Assembly: GCA_026713405.1 (NCBI GenBank)
Contig: JAPOON010000677.1
Span: 1-8,183 of the forward strand
Origin: Gammaproteobacteria bacterium
Lineage (GTDB): Bacteria; Pseudomonadota; Gammaproteobacteria; Pseudomonadales; Azotimanducaceae_A
DNA: 8,183 bases
Reading direction: 5' to 3'
How positions within the stretch are numbered: the first letter of the stretch is position 1; each line of letters begins with the position of its first letter. The notes beneath the pieces are model-generated. The model searched no databases. It saw nothing but the letters and a program-made list of their open reading frames with translations, and was not told the DNA's origin. Shown here one piece after another: positions 6,038-8,183 of the stretch. A program made the position numbers and the translations under genes.

Positions 6038-7300
6038 ATGAGAACCCTGATAGCCAGTGTCCTGCTGGTATTTTCCGCAAGCGCCGCCGCCGCCGAGCTG
6101 GCTGTGCAGGATCCCGCAAGTGTCGGCATGTCTGCCGAACGGCTGGATCGCATCACCGCGCTGACGCAACGCTACGTCGACGAGGGCAAGCTTGCCGGCG
6201 TGGTGTCCCTGGTCGCCCGGGACGGGGCCATCGTGCATTTCGAGGCGGTTGGGCAGCGCGGCGCCGACGACGAGCGGCCGATGACCGAAGACGCGCTGTT
6301 CCGCATCTTCTCGATGACCAAGCCGATTACCGCCGTGGCGGCGATGATGCTCTACGAAGAGGGCCTGTTCCAGCTCACCGACCCGGTCGACAAGTACGTA
6401 CCGGAGTTTGCCGAGTTGACCGTGCTCGGCGAGGACGGCGTCGTCCGGCCCGCCGAAAACCGCATGACCATGCAGCAATTGCTGAGCCACACCACGGGCC
6501 TCTCCTACGGTTTCAATCCCGACGATACCATTGACAAGCTCTACAACGAGGCCGACCTCTGGCGGTCGAAAGACCTCGACGAACTGGCCGAAAAGCTTGC
6601 CGAAATTCCGCTCAAGTTCGAGCCCGGCGCGCAGTGGCACTACAGCGTTGCCGTCGATGTCACCGGGCTGGTCGTGCAGCGCCTGTCGGGCCTCCCGTTC
6701 GATGAGTTCCTGAAGGAACGGCTGTTCGACCCTCTCGGCATGGAAGACACCTTCTTCAACGTACCGCCCGGGAAGATGGACCGGTTCCTGCCCAACCACA
6801 CCTGGGACGGCGAGAAAGCAAGGCTCAAGCAGCTTGAAGGCGACGAATTCATCGGCTACACCGACGCGACCCTGTTCTCCGGCGGCGGCGGGCTCGTCTC
6901 CACCGCCATGGATTACCTGCGCTTCTGCGAAATGCTGCGCCGCGGCGGTGAACTCGACGGCGTGCGCATCCTGAGCCCGAAAACGGTGGACTACATGGCC
7001 ACCAACCATCTTCCCGGCGCGCTGTCGGCCACAGCCGCCGGCGAAAGCCCCGTCGACACGTTGCGGGGCGACGGGTTCGGCTTCGGCCTGGGTTTCGGCG
7101 TGCTGACCGATACCGTGCGGAGCGGCGTGATCGGTTCCCCGGGCGAATACAACTGGGGCGGCGCCGCGGGGACGCTGTTCTGGATCGACCCCGTCGAAGA
7201 GGGGATCACCATCGGCATGATCCAGCTCATGGGCTCTCCCTGGCCGCTGCGCACGGAGATGAAGGTGCTGACCTACCAGGCGCTGACGGAGTTGAAGTAG
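6038..7300 (+). CDS. Exported serine hydrolase, beta-lactamase / family VIII esterase (EstB) type
   Basis: 420-residue protein with an N-terminal signal peptide (MRTLIASVLLVFSASAAAAE, likely cut after A19), so it acts in the periplasm or outside. The nucleophile motif SMTK (S92-K95) and the tyrosine motif YSV (Y202) in HYSVAVDVTGLV are clear. The third motif is NWGGAAGT (W373-G374-G375), the WGG form of EstB-like carboxylesterases in place of the KTG of class C beta-lactamases. HTTGLSYG (151-158), FEPGAQWHYS (194-203) and DPLGM (231-235) are also typical. GGAG lies 10 bp before the ATG. It is transcribed away from the carnitine genes across a shared 328-bp region. An ester hydrolase is the best call; activity on acylcarnitines is only a context-based guess, and beta-lactamase activity is unlikely with these motifs. 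Confidence 0.92.
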   Translation: MRTLIASVLLVFSASAAAAELAVQDPASVGMSAERLDRITALTQRYVDEGKLAGVVSLVARDGAIVHFEAVGQRGADDERPMTEDALFRIFSMTKPITAVAAMMLYEEGLFQLTDPVDKYVPEFAELTVLGEDGVVRPAENRMTMQQLLSHTTGLSYGFNPDDTIDKLYNEADLWRSKDLDELAEKLAEIPLKFEPGAQWHYSVAVDVTGLVVQRLSGLPFDEFLKERLFDPLGMEDTFFNVPPGKMDRFLPNHTWDGEKARLKQLEGDEFIGYTDATLFSGGGGLVSTAMDYLRFCEMLRRGGELDGVRILSPKTVDYMATNHLPGALSATAAGESPVDTLRGDGFGFGLGFGVLTDTVRSGVIGSPGEYNWGGAAGTLFWIDPVEEGITIGMIQLMGSPWPLRTEMKVLTYQALTELK

Positions 7301-7589
7301 GGTGCAAGGCGCAGCTTGCCTCAGAGCGAAGCGATGAATGCGGGGCTCGCCTCGGGAATTGGATTCGGATGTCGGCAGCGCTGCAGTGCTCGAGAATTGC
7401 AATGTGTTGTCGTTCATGTTGACGCAGGTCGCATAAACACGACTTGACGAAAGCCGGGGCTGACAGAACACTGCTTGCCGTGTGCGAGCAGTGAACAACA
7501 AGCCGGGCGGTATCAAGGTGTTGAAGGTAATTTGGGCGCTTGCCCGGGTCGAGTGTTTGCCTGACTGCCCGCGCAACGGAGTGCGGTGA
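7301..7589. other. Intergenic region, no gene seen
   Basis: 289 bp between the serine hydrolase and the oxygenase gene. I see no protein-like ORF with a ribosome site, no tRNA and no T-tailed terminator. A 7-bp inverted repeat (CACTGCT 7469-7475, AGCAGTG 7487-7493, 11-bp loop) and a 10-bp palindrome GCAGCGCTGC (7375-7384) are present. TTGACG occurs at 7419 and 7444, but neither has a usable -10 at normal spacing. A promoter for the next gene is expected here but not identified. Confidence 0.5.
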
Positions 7590-8183
7590 GTGCGCCTGAA
7601 CAGGCCTTTCATACGGCTGCCCTTCCGCTTCGATGCGCAACGGCTCAAAGAGGAGGTGGGGGGCCTCGGCAACACCCGCTGGATGCGGCATCCGAGCAGG
7701 ATGCGGGGCAATTCGGCGATTCCCCTGATTTCCAGCGGCGGCGGGGACAACGACTCCTTCGAGGGCGTGAAAAAGCCGACGCCGCACCTGCAGCGCTGCC
7801 CGTACATGCAGCAGGTGATGGCGAGTTTCGGGGAGGTGCTCTCCCGCTCGCGATTGATGAAGCTCGATGCCGGCGCCGAGGTGAGCCTGCATGTGGATTT
7901 CAATTACCACTGGTTCAGCCGGGTGAGAATCCATATTCCGGTAATCACCGCCCCCGAAGTAATCTTCCATTGCGGTCGGGAGAGGTTGCACATGCGCGCC
8001 GGCGATTGCTGGATTTTCGATTCCTGGCGCAGGCATCGCGTGATCAATGCCGGAATGCGCGAACGGGTGCACCTGGTGATCGATCTCTGCGGTTCATCTC
8101 GGTTCTGGGGGATGGTGCGGGAAGCCGAATCGCGCGCTCCCGGGTACCTGGAGGAAACTGCGAGTTTTGTCCCGTTCAAGCCG
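7590..8183 (+). CDS. Aspartyl/asparaginyl beta-hydroxylase-like Fe(II)/2-oxoglutarate oxygenase (C-terminus cut off by window edge)
   Basis: The first 198 residues of a double-stranded beta-helix oxygenase that uses Fe(II) and 2-oxoglutarate, expected to be cytoplasmic since no signal peptide is visible. Iron ligands are apparent as H101 and D103 in SLHVDF and H149 in RRHRVIN; R159 in RERVHLVID is the expected 2-oxoglutarate-binding arginine. RVRIHIPV (111-118) and AGDCWIFD (137-144) are the usual strands of the Asp/Asn hydroxylase family. The start is GTG at 7590, because the frame has a stop just before it, GGAG lies 8 bp upstream, and MRLNRPFIRLPFRFD is a sensible beginning; an ATG-only search would miss this. 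The catalytic core is complete here and the frame is open at the right edge, so further C-terminal sequence is expected. The substrate, protein or small molecule, cannot be told. Confidence 0.85.
   Translation, partial: MRLNRPFIRLPFRFDAQRLKEEVGGLGNTRWMRHPSRMRGNSAIPLISSGGGDNDSFEGVKKPTPHLQRCPYMQQVMASFGEVLSRSRLMKLDAGAEVSLHVDFNYHWFSRVRIHIPVITAPEVIFHCGRERLHMRAGDCWIFDSWRRHRVINAGMRERVHLVIDLCGSSRFWGMVREAESRAPGYLEETASFVPFKP

Noticed and set aside
7304..7319. GCAAG/CTTGC stem just after the serine hydrolase stop as a terminator
   Set aside because: Only 5 bp, and no T-run follows.
7334..7447. 37-codon ORF after the serine hydrolase
   Set aside because: No ribosome site, no recognisable sequence, and chance length.
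5969..7903. 644-codon open frame on the minus strand
   Set aside because: It runs antisense through the serine hydrolase, the intergenic region and the oxygenase gene, all better supported. Its product is low-complexity with no family motifs; long antisense frames are common in G+C-rich DNA.

Overview
The window is G+C-rich (roughly two thirds G+C by eye), with strongly G/C-biased third codon positions and several GTG starts. It looks like chromosomal DNA of a pseudomonadote, most likely a gammaproteobacterium, possibly marine. That placement is inference from protein style and codon bias. There are no rRNA, tRNA, CRISPR, transposase or phage genes.

Layout. Positions 5709 to 1 carry four minus-strand genes: a DUF849/BKACE 3-keto acid cleavage enzyme of the dehydrocarnitine type, an L-carnitine 3-dehydrogenase, an acyl-CoA dehydrogenase, and an ADP-forming acyl-CoA synthetase cut by the left edge. 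Positions 6038 to 8183 carry two plus-strand genes: an exported serine hydrolase of the beta-lactamase/EstB type and the first 198 residues of an aspartyl/asparaginyl beta-hydroxylase-like oxygenase. The two blocks diverge from a 328-bp region (5710-6037). That region holds a plausible promoter for the hydrolase, a GC-rich hairpin, a short direct repeat, and a doubtful 88-codon ORF whose stop overlaps the BKACE start (ATGA).

How the genes fit. The first two minus-strand genes define carnitine catabolism: L-carnitine to 3-dehydrocarnitine, then cleavage with acetyl-CoA to betainyl-CoA plus acetoacetate. The other two could feed gamma-butyrobetaine into the same route by CoA activation and alpha,beta-dehydrogenation. 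The hydratase that would follow, and the thioesterase that usually releases glycine betaine from betainyl-CoA, are not in the window. Either they lie beyond the left edge or elsewhere, or the reversible ADP-forming synthetase handles betainyl-CoA.

Most unusual points: a five-copy 21-bp in-frame tandem repeat inside the ATP-grasp domain of the synthetase, Asp in place of the usual catalytic Glu in the acyl-CoA dehydrogenase, and a perfect 10-bp inverted repeat spanning the BKACE stop codon. I did not find a clearly new defence or mobile system.
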